Assembly: GCF_024496085.1 (NCBI RefSeq)
Contig: NZ_CP101751.1
Coordinates: 3,038,001 to 3,102,000 of the forward strand
DNA from: Flavobacterium cerinum
GTDB taxonomy: Bacteria > Bacteroidota > Bacteroidia > Flavobacteriales > Flavobacteriaceae
Length of the DNA stretch: 64,000 bases
Direction: 5' to 3'
This document shows, piece by piece, positions 1 to 8,331 of the stretch. The position numbers and the translations under genes were made by a program. The notes below the pieces were generated by a model. That model was not told the origin of the DNA and ran no database searches. It saw only the letters and a program-made list of their open reading frames with translations. Numbering within the stretch: the first letter of the stretch is position 1; each line of letters opens with the position of its first letter.

Positions 1-339
1 GTAAAATTCCCTAATATACGGATTAAAAGCAAAAGGAGCCTCCGGTGCCAAAGCATCATAATATTCGAAGTTATCCACCTGCGTTTCAAATACTTTTTCT
101 TCAGCATAAGCTAACGCTTCCTCGGTCGCTCCGGGATATTTAATATAGTGAACCTGACTTACCAAATCGTGATTGCGCAATTCTTCAATCGCTTTTTCCA
201 GTCGGTTAAAATAGCTTTCAGCCCATTCCCGGGCTTTTTTATTCCTCTTTTTGCTTGGTCGCTTTTTTGGAAGTATCGCTTTTTTAATTAAGTTCCAGAA
301 ATAAGCAATATCGCGTCTTCGCCCAAAATGAGAAGCCAA
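1..339 (-). CDS. Hypothetical protein, N-terminal part (runs off window start)
   Basis: An open frame on the minus strand runs from just after the stop of the repeat protein to the window edge. It reads as about 113 residues with a basic stretch (AILPKKRPSKKRNKK) followed by a helix-like segment rich in E, K and A. There is no ATG in it. The best start I can see is TTG at 339-337, two codons after the TAA of the upstream gene, and in the same frame as that gene. I do not recognise the family. Codon use looks like real coding sequence. It could instead start at a non-standard codon, or be the 3' part of a longer gene broken by that stop. The product is unknown. Confidence 0.5.
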   Translation of the reverse strand, partial: MASHFGRRRDIAYFWNLIKKAILPKKRPSKKRNKKAREWAESYFNRLEKAIEELRNHDLVSQVHYIKYPGATEEALAYAEEKVFETQVDNFEYYDALAPEAPFAFNPYIREFY

Positions 340-342
340 AAT

Positions 343-750
343 TTAATATTTAAAGAAAAAGAATACTACCGCAGCCCATTCTTTTTTTACCCCTTTTGCA
401 TATCCTAAAGTACCATGGCTACTGCCTTCTACCGTTCCGTCGCTTTTTACATAACCGATGGTTCCATGGCTACTATTCTCTACTGTACCGTCACTTTTTA
501 CATAACCTACAGTACCATGGCTCTTGTTTTCGATAGTACCGTCACTCTTAATGTAACCGATAGTACCATGACTTTTGTTTTCAATAGTACCGTCGCTTTT
601 AATGTAACCTATAGTACCACCGCTGCTGTTTTCAATAGTTCCGTTACTACTAATTCTGGCTATCGTACTACGACTGCTTGATTCGATGGTTTGTGCCTGG
701 GTAAGTGTACCGCATAATGCTAAAGCTGCAACAAGTAATATTTTTTTCAT
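343..750 (-). CDS. Secreted short-repeat protein (beta-flower-like)
   Basis: This 135-residue protein starts with a clear signal peptide (MKKILLVAALALCGTLTQAQ). The rest is a run of 17-residue repeats of the form GTIENKSHGTIGYIKSD, varied only at a few positions, and the tail is hydrophobic and aromatic (AAVVFFFFKY). Proteins of this kind in Bacteroidota are annotated as beta-flower-type repeat proteins. Each GTxxx step probably forms one strand of a small closed barrel. It is likely exported to the periplasm or surface, with no enzymatic motif visible. The DNA repeat unit is 51 bp, which also creates a long open frame on the opposite strand that is not a gene. Confidence 0.75.
   Translation of the reverse strand: MKKILLVAALALCGTLTQAQTIESSSRSTIARISSNGTIENSSGGTIGYIKSDGTIENKSHGTIGYIKSDGTIENKSHGTVGYVKSDGTVENSSHGTIGYVKSDGTVEGSSHGTLGYAKGVKKEWAAVVFFFFKY
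434..690 (-). repeat. 51-bp tandem coding repeats
   Basis: About five imperfect copies of a 51-bp unit inside the secreted repeat protein gene encode the 17-residue GTIxNxSxGTIGYxKSD module. Boundaries are approximate. Confidence 0.6.
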
Positions 751-1002
751 AATGATATTGGTTAAATTTTTATTGGTTTATTAATAAAGTGATCCAAATA
801 TAAAACAAAAAATAATCTCTGTATCGGGAAATTATCAAACGTAACGTTTTAGGATAAAAGCGTAGCCAAATTACAGTTATTCGTTTTTTGGCTGGCCAAT
901 ATTGACTGATAACTGGCATCACTTTGTTTAAAAAAAAACACAACATAAATGACTCAAAAAGCATATTTTTACAACAATCATTATTAATATAAAGTATACT
1001 CC

Positions 1003-1767
1003 ATGAAGATTATCGATTTATCCAAGCCTATTCAATATAATAAAGAAGATCCCTGGTTTATGAAAGTCAGGATTAAACACAAGCTACATAAAAAATCAAA
1101 ATTACTAATTCGCTTTTTAGGTTTACCGTCCCGGCTTTTTCCGGAAAATTTTTCAGGATGGGCAGATGATACAATTCAATCGATGGGTGTTCACTCCACT
1201 ACCCATATCGATGCTCCGTGGCATTATGCACCAACCTGCGAAGGAAAACCCGCCAAAACAATTGATCAGGTTCCTTTGGAATGGTGCTACGGAAAAGGAA
1301 TTGTAATCGATATGAAACACAAAAAAGATTTTGATCCGATTACAAAAGCTGATATTCAAGATTTTTTAAGCCAACAAAAGCTAACAATTGAACCCGGAAT
1401 GATCGTTCTGATTAAAACGGGTCGGGATATTTATAACGGAACTAAAAAGTTTCATGAAATCGGAACCGGAATGAGTGCCGAAGCTACCCGATGGCTTATT
1501 GACCAAGGTATAAAAGTAATGGGAATCGATCAATGGGGGTGGGATTTACCGTTGCATTACTTGATTCAACAAGCCAAAAAACAAAATAATAAAGAATTGT
1601 TTTGGGAAGCTCATTTGGTTGGATATGAAAAAGAATACTGTCATATTGAACAGTTAGTCAATCTGGATGCACTACCCTATACCGGATTTGACATTGCTGT
1701 TTTCCCGCTGAAGATTGTCGGCGGATCGGCTGCTCCGGCTCGGGTGGTTGCTCTTTTTAAAGATTAA
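1003..1767 (+). CDS. Cyclase family protein (kynurenine formamidase-like hydrolase)
   Basis: The 254-residue protein belongs to the cyclase/arylformamidase family (PF04199 type). The hallmark metal-binding segment is seen as HSTTHIDAPWHY near residue 64, where family members carry HxGTHxDxPxH. A second conserved part, the IDQWGWD region, lies near residue 175. Family members are metal-dependent amidohydrolases that open N-formylkynurenine or related amides. The substrate here cannot be read from sequence. There is no signal peptide, so it should be cytoplasmic. The gene stands alone between a divergent secreted repeat protein and a convergent T9SS protein, and shares a bidirectional terminator with the latter. 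Kynurenine pathway genes are not next to it, so kynB is not assigned. Confidence 0.85.
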   Translation: MKIIDLSKPIQYNKEDPWFMKVRIKHKLHKKSKLLIRFLGLPSRLFPENFSGWADDTIQSMGVHSTTHIDAPWHYAPTCEGKPAKTIDQVPLEWCYGKGIVIDMKHKKDFDPITKADIQDFLSQQKLTIEPGMIVLIKTGRDIYNGTKKFHEIGTGMSAEATRWLIDQGIKVMGIDQWGWDLPLHYLIQQAKKQNNKELFWEAHLVGYEKEYCHIEQLVNLDALPYTGFDIAVFPLKIVGGSAAPARVVALFKD

Positions 1768-1781
1768 TCGCTAATAGCTAA

Positions 1782-1821
1782 AAAATAAAGGGCCGTCATT
1801 CAACTGACAGCCCTTTATTTT
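1782..1821. terminator. Bidirectional terminator
   Basis: Inverted repeat AAATAAAGGGC / GCCCTTTATTT with a 16-base loop, A-rich on one side and T-rich on the other, between convergent genes ending at 1767 and 1824. Confidence 0.8.
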
Positions 1822-1823
1822 AA

Positions 1824-4800
1824 TTATCGTTTCATACTAAAATGTCCTTTTACCACTCTTCCGTCCGGTAAGGTCAAAACATACCAATAATCGGTTGACG
1901 GTAACGGTTCCCTGTTATAAACACCGTCCCATCCGCCGGAAGCTTTCATTTGGTATAACATCTTTCCGTAACGGTCAAAAATAGTTACAATAGCATCTTT
2001 ATACGGACTGATTGTTGCCCCTTTAATACGCCATAAATCATTGAATCCGTCACCGTTAGGTGTAAAGAATTTTGGAATACCCAATACCGCTATCTGTTTT
2101 TTAGCGATACCACAGCCGTTATAATCTTTTACATATACCATGTGTACACCAGCTTCTACATTTTCAAAAAAGTTGCTATCCTGATAAGGTCCTTCTTCTG
2201 TATCTAAAGCGTAAACATAATGATCACTAGTTCCTGTTACATAAACCGTAACAGTGTTATTATCCGATAAGTCTTGAACATCTACACCGGTAATCATAGC
2301 TTTGTCGGATGCAATTACCGTGATCGTACGCGTCGCTGAACATCCGTATAATTTATCGGTTACCTTAACCGTATAAATTGCGGCTGTATTTACAGTCAAT
2401 GTCGGTGTAGTCGCTCCGTTTGACCATAGAAAATCATAACGATTTGTATCTGTAATTCCAGCTGACAACAGTAATGTCGCTCCTTTACATAAAATTGGGG
2501 CAAAATCGTTTGCTACAACCGGAAGCGGTCGCACATTTAGTTTTACTTCGTGTAATCCGTTACAATCGTTATTACTCTCAATACGGGCATAAATAACCTG
2601 AGCATTCGGTGTTGTATTGGTAAAGGTTGTATTTAATTCATTTTGTTCCAGTAAAGCATCCGTAAGTGTCGCATAATAGCTAACGTCTGTACCCGGTGCT
2701 TCCAATCCTGAATCAGTTAATGTAAAAGCAGCATAAGGCGTATCCGAACAAGTATTCAGATCAATACGTCGCGTTGGTGTTAAGGTTACCTGTAAATCCA
2801 GCGTTGTAGTTGTAAAACAACCTGTAGTTGTATCCGTTACTCTTACTGATATTGTCTGCGGATTACTTGTATTGGTAAAATTAACGGATAGCGGACTCGC
2901 ATTATTGGTCGCATCGGTATTATTACTGAAGAAAGAAGTCACTAAATTGGTATTACCGTTTGTAAGTACTCCGTTAGCTTCATTCAGATTAAACGTTGTA
3001 AACCCGTCCGGATTTAATCCGAAGTCACATTGTACCAAAGTTGCCGGTACAGCAACCGGTAATGCATTTACTTTTAAATGAAAACTACCCGTTGCAAAAC
3101 AATTGGGATTGGATTTGTTTTCGATTCGTATAAATATTTCCTGATCACCCGGTACCGTATTGGTATAATTATCCGGTAACAGATTTGATTTTGTATCGGC
3201 ATCCGTCTGGCTTGCGTGGAAACTCACATCAAAATCGGCCGGACTTTGCGTTCCTAATATTCCCGGTACTTTTGTCGGTAAATTAAACGTCTGTATTCCG
3301 TTAGCTGAGTTATCATCACAAAGTATATAATCACTTGTAAGTACAATCACCGGTTTAGGGGTAACTTTTACGTCAAAGTTTGTAACTGCAAAACACGCCG
3401 GATTGTTTCGGTTTTGTACTCTTGCATACATCGTAAAATCAGCCGTAGCATTCGAAAAAGCACCGGCATTTACTACATCCGTATTATTGGTTGCATTGGC
3501 CAGGGAAGTAAAATAACGTACTTCAAAAACAGCCGGATCCTGTCCGTTTAGAATCGCATTATCCTGTTGTTGTAAGTTGATATTCATTAAACCGTTACTA
3601 TCCGTATCACACAACTCTAATTTAGTAGGCTGATGTGCCACCGGAACTTCATAAATCGTAATATTCTGTGTCGTTGTAGCCGGATTTCCGTTTATTGTTA
3701 CGGTTACCGAAACCTGATAATTACCTGCTGCTGCATAAACGTGAGTGGGTTCAGTTGTATTTGATATAGGAGAACCATCGCCAAAATCCCAGGCAATGGT
3801 CGTCGTAGAAGGCTGATTGATAAATGAAGGTGGTAGTATAAACGAAGTTGTATCGCCCAAACAAGTATGCATCACCTGGAAACTCGGATAAAAAACGGAA
3901 GTAATAAATGGCGGTAATCCTAAAGTGGACATACCATATGCTAATGTTACACCACTCGGATTAAAATCACATTGCATTCCGGATTCTTCCGGACTGTTAA
4001 TAACACCCAACGTAATAGCGCTCGCATTGGCAAAATAGATTTTTTTATCCGGCCCCAACTGTAAAGCTCCTGTATTGTTAGTATAACCGATAATCGTTCC
4101 GGAAGTCGGTATATCATTAAATTCAAGATCAAACTGCATGATTAAATAGGAAGTTCCATCCCGCATATTCGAATACAATTTCTTTGATTCAGCCGAAAAC
4201 TCAATTCCGTACGGATTTACCATTCCTTTTAAAAGCAGCGCATTACTCACTATACCCGTATTTTTATCGAAATCATACAAATATACCGAACCGTCATTGG
4301 ACGATTGTCCGGTTTGAGATCCGTTTTGTGAATGTGCAATCGCTAATTTTTCTCCGTTCGGGGACGCTTTTAAATATCCGATGGCATTACGTCGGTATCC
4401 TGCAGTTGTAATAAGCGGATCGATATACGTTACCACCGGTGTTTGCGAAACTCCGGCTGAAGTTACCCTGAAAGCAAAAAAACGATCTACGAACTGCGTG
4501 ATTACCCAATATCCGCCGGAATTATCCCGTACCGCCGTAATCTTTTCGGAACATTTATATTTGATTTCTTCTCCGTTCGGATCCGTATTATAGGTAATAA
4601 GATGTCTGTTTCGATAGGTAACATTCCCGATACTTCCGTTATTTCCGACAACAGAAAGGTCAACAGTCGAATAGTTAAAGCCGTTATTAAAACCATCGTC
4701 TTCTTCCAACGTTGCAGCCGTATTACGAGCCGGATAGGTTGCTGCATTTTCATGATGCGGTTCATCTACCGTAAAAATATAGTAGATATTCGGGTCACCC

Positions 4801-5126
4801 GGTTTCGGAATAATAATCCCGGATTGTGTACTTGACGGATCACCAAATAATCCGCGTCCGTTAAAGTAGTCACCATTCGGCATTTTTACGTGATTCCGAT
4901 CCCAAACCGTTCGTCCGTCGGTATAAAATAATAAATCACCATTGGCATTGGAAATCGAGCTACACCCTTCAGTCGTATAAATTTGTCCGTTAGGGATGGA
5001 CGTTACAGTACCATTGGCATCAAAATGCAAACCGGCACCGTTCCCAAAAAACCAGTTATTTGCTTCTCCCTGTCCGTAAGCGCAAAATCCGGAAAGAAGC
5101 AGAAAAAGAATATATTTTTTGATCAT
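1824..5126 (-). CDS. PKD-domain protein with gliding-motility/T9SS type B C-terminal domain
   Basis: This 1100-residue secreted protein starts with a signal peptide (MIKKYILFLLLSGFCAYGQ). The first 400 or so residues are a repeat-rich, propeller-like region (NGDLLFYTDGRTVWD and similar). A PKD domain follows near residues 430-500, with the motif WDFGDGSPIS and the closing YAAAGNYQVSVTV. A series of domains of roughly 90-100 residues then begins with variants of LxxCD. The end, from about residue 1015 (FFTPNGDGFNDLWRI) to the lysine-arginine tail, is the gliding-motility-associated domain of the type B sorting class. I infer export through the type IX system and attachment to the surface. It may take part in adhesion or gliding, with no catalytic motif visible. 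It is monocistronic. Confidence 0.9.
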   Translation of the reverse strand: MIKKYILFLLLSGFCAYGQGEANNWFFGNGAGLHFDANGTVTSIPNGQIYTTEGCSSISNANGDLLFYTDGRTVWDRNHVKMPNGDYFNGRGLFGDPSSTQSGIIIPKPGDPNIYYIFTVDEPHHENAATYPARNTAATLEEDDGFNNGFNYSTVDLSVVGNNGSIGNVTYRNRHLITYNTDPNGEEIKYKCSEKITAVRDNSGGYWVITQFVDRFFAFRVTSAGVSQTPVVTYIDPLITTAGYRRNAIGYLKASPNGEKLAIAHSQNGSQTGQSSNDGSVYLYDFDKNTGIVSNALLLKGMVNPYGIEFSAESKKLYSNMRDGTSYLIMQFDLEFNDIPTSGTIIGYTNNTGALQLGPDKKIYFANASAITLGVINSPEESGMQCDFNPSGVTLAYGMSTLGLPPFITSVFYPSFQVMHTCLGDTTSFILPPSFINQPSTTTIAWDFGDGSPISNTTEPTHVYAAAGNYQVSVTVTINGNPATTTQNITIYEVPVAHQPTKLELCDTDSNGLMNINLQQQDNAILNGQDPAVFEVRYFTSLANATNNTDVVNAGAFSNATADFTMYARVQNRNNPACFAVTNFDVKVTPKPVIVLTSDYILCDDNSANGIQTFNLPTKVPGILGTQSPADFDVSFHASQTDADTKSNLLPDNYTNTVPGDQEIFIRIENKSNPNCFATGSFHLKVNALPVAVPATLVQCDFGLNPDGFTTFNLNEANGVLTNGNTNLVTSFFSNNTDATNNASPLSVNFTNTSNPQTISVRVTDTTTGCFTTTTLDLQVTLTPTRRIDLNTCSDTPYAAFTLTDSGLEAPGTDVSYYATLTDALLEQNELNTTFTNTTPNAQVIYARIESNNDCNGLHEVKLNVRPLPVVANDFAPILCKGATLLLSAGITDTNRYDFLWSNGATTPTLTVNTAAIYTVKVTDKLYGCSATRTITVIASDKAMITGVDVQDLSDNNTVTVYVTGTSDHYVYALDTEEGPYQDSNFFENVEAGVHMVYVKDYNGCGIAKKQIAVLGIPKFFTPNGDGFNDLWRIKGATISPYKDAIVTIFDRYGKMLYQMKASGGWDGVYNREPLPSTDYWYVLTLPDGRVVKGHFSMKR

Positions 5127-5287
5127 ATTTTAAGAAAAAAACAGACAAATATAGACAATAAAAGGACAAGAAATGGTTAAATTAAAAAATAATGATTGCC
5201 GTAGCAGCAGTATATTTTTTTTAAATTACGTATTTACCCGTACCAAAAAACCGGATTTTTCCCCTACCCTGGCATTAATGTATCATT

Positions 5288-5295
5288 TAATTTTG
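5288..5295 (+). promoter_or_regulatory. Candidate -7 box TAATTTTG
   Basis: It matches the Bacteroidota TAnnTTTG -7 element and lies 25 bases before the ATG of the small membrane protein at 5320. No clear -33 TTG is seen at the usual distance. Confidence 0.35.
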
Positions 5296-5319
5296 CTCCT
5301 ATAAGAAAAACCCAACCTT

Positions 5320-5529
5320 ATGAAAACACGATCGCTTTCCGTTATATTCCTAATCATGGCTATTTATTCCTTTACGCAGTTGTATTTTTACTTCGACGAT
5401 CTGGATTTTACGCATCAATTATTTAAAACATTGATCATCGTTATTACTGTCGTTATTGCCGTGATTATGGTCGGTTCTTATCTTAACTTCTATTTCTTTA
5501 AGAGAAGACGTTATATCAATAGAAAGTAA
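5320..5529 (+). CDS. Small membrane protein, hypothetical
   Basis: This 69-residue protein has two hydrophobic helices (about residues 6-24 and 36-58) and a basic end (KRRRYINRK), so it should sit in the inner membrane with its C terminus inside. I do not recognise a family. Support for a real gene comes from the -7 box TAATTTTG just upstream and from its position between two well-supported genes. Its TAA stop directly abuts the stop codon of menC on the other strand, with no base between them, so the convergent transcripts must overlap. It could still be a chance frame. Confidence 0.55.
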   Translation: MKTRSLSVIFLIMAIYSFTQLYFYFDDLDFTHQLFKTLIIVITVVIAVIMVGSYLNFYFFKRRRYINRK

Positions 5530-6588
5530 TTAGAATTGTAAACCTGTAGTATTCCAACTTTCTTCTGATCGATAGTCTAGGTTTCCGTTAGTGACCGCCA
5601 ACGGGCAATCAAAATTGTTCGTGTATAAACCTCCGGTTCCTAATCCCTGAGGCATTTTATTGTTCAGTGTATAAGTCCACTGCGCAATCGCATTTAGTCC
5701 GATATTACTTTCCAATGCCGATGTAATCCACCAACCGATATTGTATTTTTCGGCCAGTGTAATCCATTCTTTTGTACCTCGAAAACCGCCAACCAGACTT
5801 GGTTTTAAGATAATATATTGCGGTTGTATTTTTTGCAGTAGTGCTTCTTTTTCCGTTGGCGTAAAAATCCCTATTAATTCTTCATCCAAAGCAATCGGCA
5901 TCGGACTTTTACGACATAAATCGGCCATTACCGTTTCATTTCCCTGTCGAATCGGTTGTTCGATACTATGTAATGTAAATGCGGCCAGTTTTTCCAGTTT
6001 TTCCAATGCTTCTTCTCCTGAGAAAGCTCCATTGGCATCCACTCGTATTTCAATAGTTTCGGCATCAAAATTTTTCCGGATAAATGCCAGTAAATCGAGT
6101 TCCTTCTGAAAATCGATAGCGCCTATTTTAAGTTTGATACAGGTAAATCCCTGTTCTAGTTTTTCTTCGATTTGTTGTTTCATGAAGTCTTCTTCTCCCA
6201 TCCATACCAAACCGTTTATCGGAATACTTTTTACCGAATTCGTAAAATCAGACGGAAACAACAAAAACGGATCAGCTGATTCCAGCGAACGGAAAGCTGT
6301 TTCCAATCCGAACTGAATAGAAGGAAATTCGATGGTCGCTTCCCAAAGCCGGTCGGGGCCTAAATGTATGTTCTCGCAAACCCAACGTAGTTTTTCTTCA
6401 TAATCCGGTCGGTCGTCGATGCTTAATCCTCTTAAGATACCGCACTCTCCTATTCCGGTTTTACCGTCCTTTTGAAGTTGTATGAACCAGGTTTCTTTTG
6501 TCGTCAAAACACCTCTGGAAGTTCCGGACGGTCTTTTAAACGTTAATACATATTTTTGATACGTTGCTTTTACTACTGAATCCGACAT
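5530..6588 (-). CDS. menC: o-Succinylbenzoate synthase MenC
   Basis: This enolase-superfamily enzyme of 352 residues dehydrates SHCHC to o-succinylbenzoate in menaquinone synthesis. Visible hallmarks are the Lys-x-Lys motif in CIKLKIG (near residue 137), three metal ligands in RVDANGAF, SIEQPIR and ALDEELIG, and the distal lysine in ILKPSLVGG. The lid of the N-terminal domain (SRGVLTTKETWFI) also fits MenC. It lies downstream of menA and the MBL hydrolase on the same strand, separated by about 115 bases of CT-rich DNA, so it may be co-transcribed or have its own promoter. The length is normal for the family. Confidence 0.93.
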   Translation of the reverse strand: MSDSVVKATYQKYVLTFKRPSGTSRGVLTTKETWFIQLQKDGKTGIGECGILRGLSIDDRPDYEEKLRWVCENIHLGPDRLWEATIEFPSIQFGLETAFRSLESADPFLLFPSDFTNSVKSIPINGLVWMGEEDFMKQQIEEKLEQGFTCIKLKIGAIDFQKELDLLAFIRKNFDAETIEIRVDANGAFSGEEALEKLEKLAAFTLHSIEQPIRQGNETVMADLCRKSPMPIALDEELIGIFTPTEKEALLQKIQPQYIILKPSLVGGFRGTKEWITLAEKYNIGWWITSALESNIGLNAIAQWTYTLNNKMPQGLGTGGLYTNNFDCPLAVTNGNLDYRSEESWNTTGLQF

Positions 6589-6670
6589 AATTCAACTTCT
6601 TTTAAACTAAAAATAAGATTTACAGTTGGCCTAAATTTCCTTCTATAAATCTTACTTCTATATTGCTAAA

Positions 6671-6705
6671 CTCTTTTCTCTTTTCTCTTTTCTCTTTCTT
6701 CTCTT
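6671..6705. repeat. CTCTTTT microsatellite-like tract
   Basis: A pyrimidine-only tract made of repeated CTCTTTT units lies between menC and the MBL hydrolase, ending at the stop codon of the latter. It could vary in length by slippage. No function is evident. Confidence 0.6.
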
Positions 6706-7381
6706 AAAGATCAATCGAAGCTCCTATCTCCAACAGCATCAGATCTTTTCCTTTGTTAAAAAATTTACGGATCGCTTCCTCATGATCAATTTCGATATAA
6801 CCAAACGTATCAAAATGATAGCCCAATACTTTGTCGCATTCCACAAAATCAGAAGCAATGATAGCATCGTCTACATCCATTGTAAAATTACTTCCGATCG
6901 GTAAAATAGCTAAATCCAGTTGGGTACGCATCGGAATCAGTTTCATATCCATTGTCAAAGCGGTATCACCGGCGATATAAATATTTTTATGTTCCCCTTC
7001 GATCACAAAACCTCCGGGTTGACCGCCATAACTACCGTCACCGAATGAACTGGTATGAATGGCATTTACATATTTTACGGTTCCGAAATCAAATTTCCAG
7101 CTTCCTCCGTGATTCATGGGATGATATTGCAATCCTTTTTCTCCGTAATGAGAAGCTATTTCGTAATTCGAAACAATTACGGCATTGGTTCTGCGTGCAA
7201 TGGTTTCTACATCCAACGTATGATCGTTGTGCGCATGTGTTACTAAAATATAATCGGCTTTAATCGTATTGATATCAATATGTGACGCTTTCGGATTTCC
7301 TGAAATAAAAGGGTCCACTAAAAGGTGTTTTCCGCTGATTTCTATTCCCAGACAGGCATGCCCGTAAAATGTAATTTTCAT
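6704..7381 (-). CDS. Metal-dependent hydrolase, MBL fold (UPF0173 type)
   Basis: The protein has 225 residues and the metallo-beta-lactamase fold. The zinc-binding motif THAHNDH is at residues 48-54, with further ligands in MNHGG, AGDTALT and GYHFDT. The N terminus MKITFYGHACLGIEI is typical of the UPF0173 group of cytosolic hydrolases, whose physiological substrate is not known. The gene starts 10 bases downstream of menA, so the two are almost certainly co-transcribed. A role in menaquinone synthesis, for example as a thioesterase for DHNA-CoA, would be attractive from context but is only inference, since this family does not match the known hotdog-fold DHNA-CoA thioesterases. Confidence 0.85.
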   Translation of the reverse strand: MKITFYGHACLGIEISGKHLLVDPFISGNPKASHIDINTIKADYILVTHAHNDHTLDVETIARRTNAVIVSNYEIASHYGEKGLQYHPMNHGGSWKFDFGTVKYVNAIHTSSFGDGSYGGQPGGFVIEGEHKNIYIAGDTALTMDMKLIPMRTQLDLAILPIGSNFTMDVDDAIIASDFVECDKVLGYHFDTFGYIEIDHEEAIRKFFNKGKDLMLLEIGASIDL

Positions 7382-7391
7382 AGTTCGTTGT

Positions 7392-8300
7392 TTAAAAAGT
7401 GAGTACTACTGATAATAAAACAGCAAAAAGAAAAGTGCTTAATGCTACTTTTTTCAATTCCGGATCCAGTGCTTTCGGATCCTGATTGGTAATAACGGTT
7501 TTCAAATGTTTCAGTAATGGAATATATGCCAGTACAAATAAGTATTGTTTCCATTCAAATCCGGACCAAAATGCAAATATAAGTCCCAAAAGCATTGCCG
7601 AAACAACAATGGCAATATGATAACGTTTTGCATTTTGCGCACCGATTTTCACCACCAGTGTATTTTTTCCTGCTTTACTATCGGATTCCCGATCCCGCAT
7701 ATTGTTTAGATTCAACACCGCAACACTTAATAAGCCTACGCTAACAGCCGGTAAAAGAAGTTTACTATCTAATGATTGTGCAAACAGGAAATTCGTTCCG
7801 AGTACGCTTACCAATCCGAAAAAGATAAAGACAAAAAGATCGCCTAATCCTCTATATCCGTAAGCTGATTTTCCAACGGTATATTTAATCGCTGCCGTAA
7901 TAGCCGCTAAACCTAACACAAAGAAAAATAACGAAAAACCGAAATTATCACTTCCGAAAGAAGCATAAATCAGCGAAACGGCAATAATTAAAGTTGCAAC
8001 GGATACGATAATTATTCCTTTTTTCATTTGTTCCGGTGTAATCGCGCCACTTTGAAGTGCTCGTTGCGGACCGACACGGTCTTTATTATCCGTTCCTTTT
8101 ACACCATCTCCATAATCATTGGCAAAATTCGACAACACCTGTAATCCTAAAGTCGTCAGAAAAGCCAAACCAAATATAATCCAGTAGTTATGGTTATCTG
8201 AATATTGTTTATAAGCATAAAAACTTCCTACTAATATTCCGGAAATGGATAACGGAAGGGTTCTTAATCGTGCGGCTTCAAGCCAAACTTTAGCACTCAT
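7392..8300 (-). CDS. menA: 1,4-dihydroxy-2-naphthoate polyprenyltransferase MenA
   Basis: This UbiA-superfamily integral membrane enzyme of 302 residues attaches the polyprenyl tail to DHNA to give demethylmenaquinone. The first Asp-rich site is NFANDYGDGVKGTD (residues 61-74) and the second is NNMRDRESDSKAGK (near residue 200). Both bind the Mg-prenyl diphosphate. About eight or nine hydrophobic helices fill the rest. The start MSAKVWLEAARLRTLPLS is the usual MenA N terminus. It sits 10 bases before the MBL hydrolase and 31 bases after the PH-domain gene in the leftward block that also holds menB and menC. Confidence 0.93.
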   Translation of the reverse strand: MSAKVWLEAARLRTLPLSISGILVGSFYAYKQYSDNHNYWIIFGLAFLTTLGLQVLSNFANDYGDGVKGTDNKDRVGPQRALQSGAITPEQMKKGIIIVSVATLIIAVSLIYASFGSDNFGFSLFFFVLGLAAITAAIKYTVGKSAYGYRGLGDLFVFIFFGLVSVLGTNFLFAQSLDSKLLLPAVSVGLLSVAVLNLNNMRDRESDSKAGKNTLVVKIGAQNAKRYHIAIVVSAMLLGLIFAFWSGFEWKQYLFVLAYIPLLKHLKTVITNQDPKALDPELKKVALSTFLFAVLLSVVLTF

Positions 8301-8331
8301 ATATTTGCTGTTCTTTTTTTAATTTATTGGA

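Noticed and set aside
415..681. An open frame of 88 codons on the plus strand
   Set aside because: It is the antisense of the 51-bp repeats in the secreted repeat protein, whose composition lacks stops on both strands.
770..964. A 64-codon frame on the minus strand rich in hydrophobic residues
   Set aside because: It lies in AT-rich intergenic DNA, overlaps the likely promoter region of the repeat protein, and has no recognisable motif.
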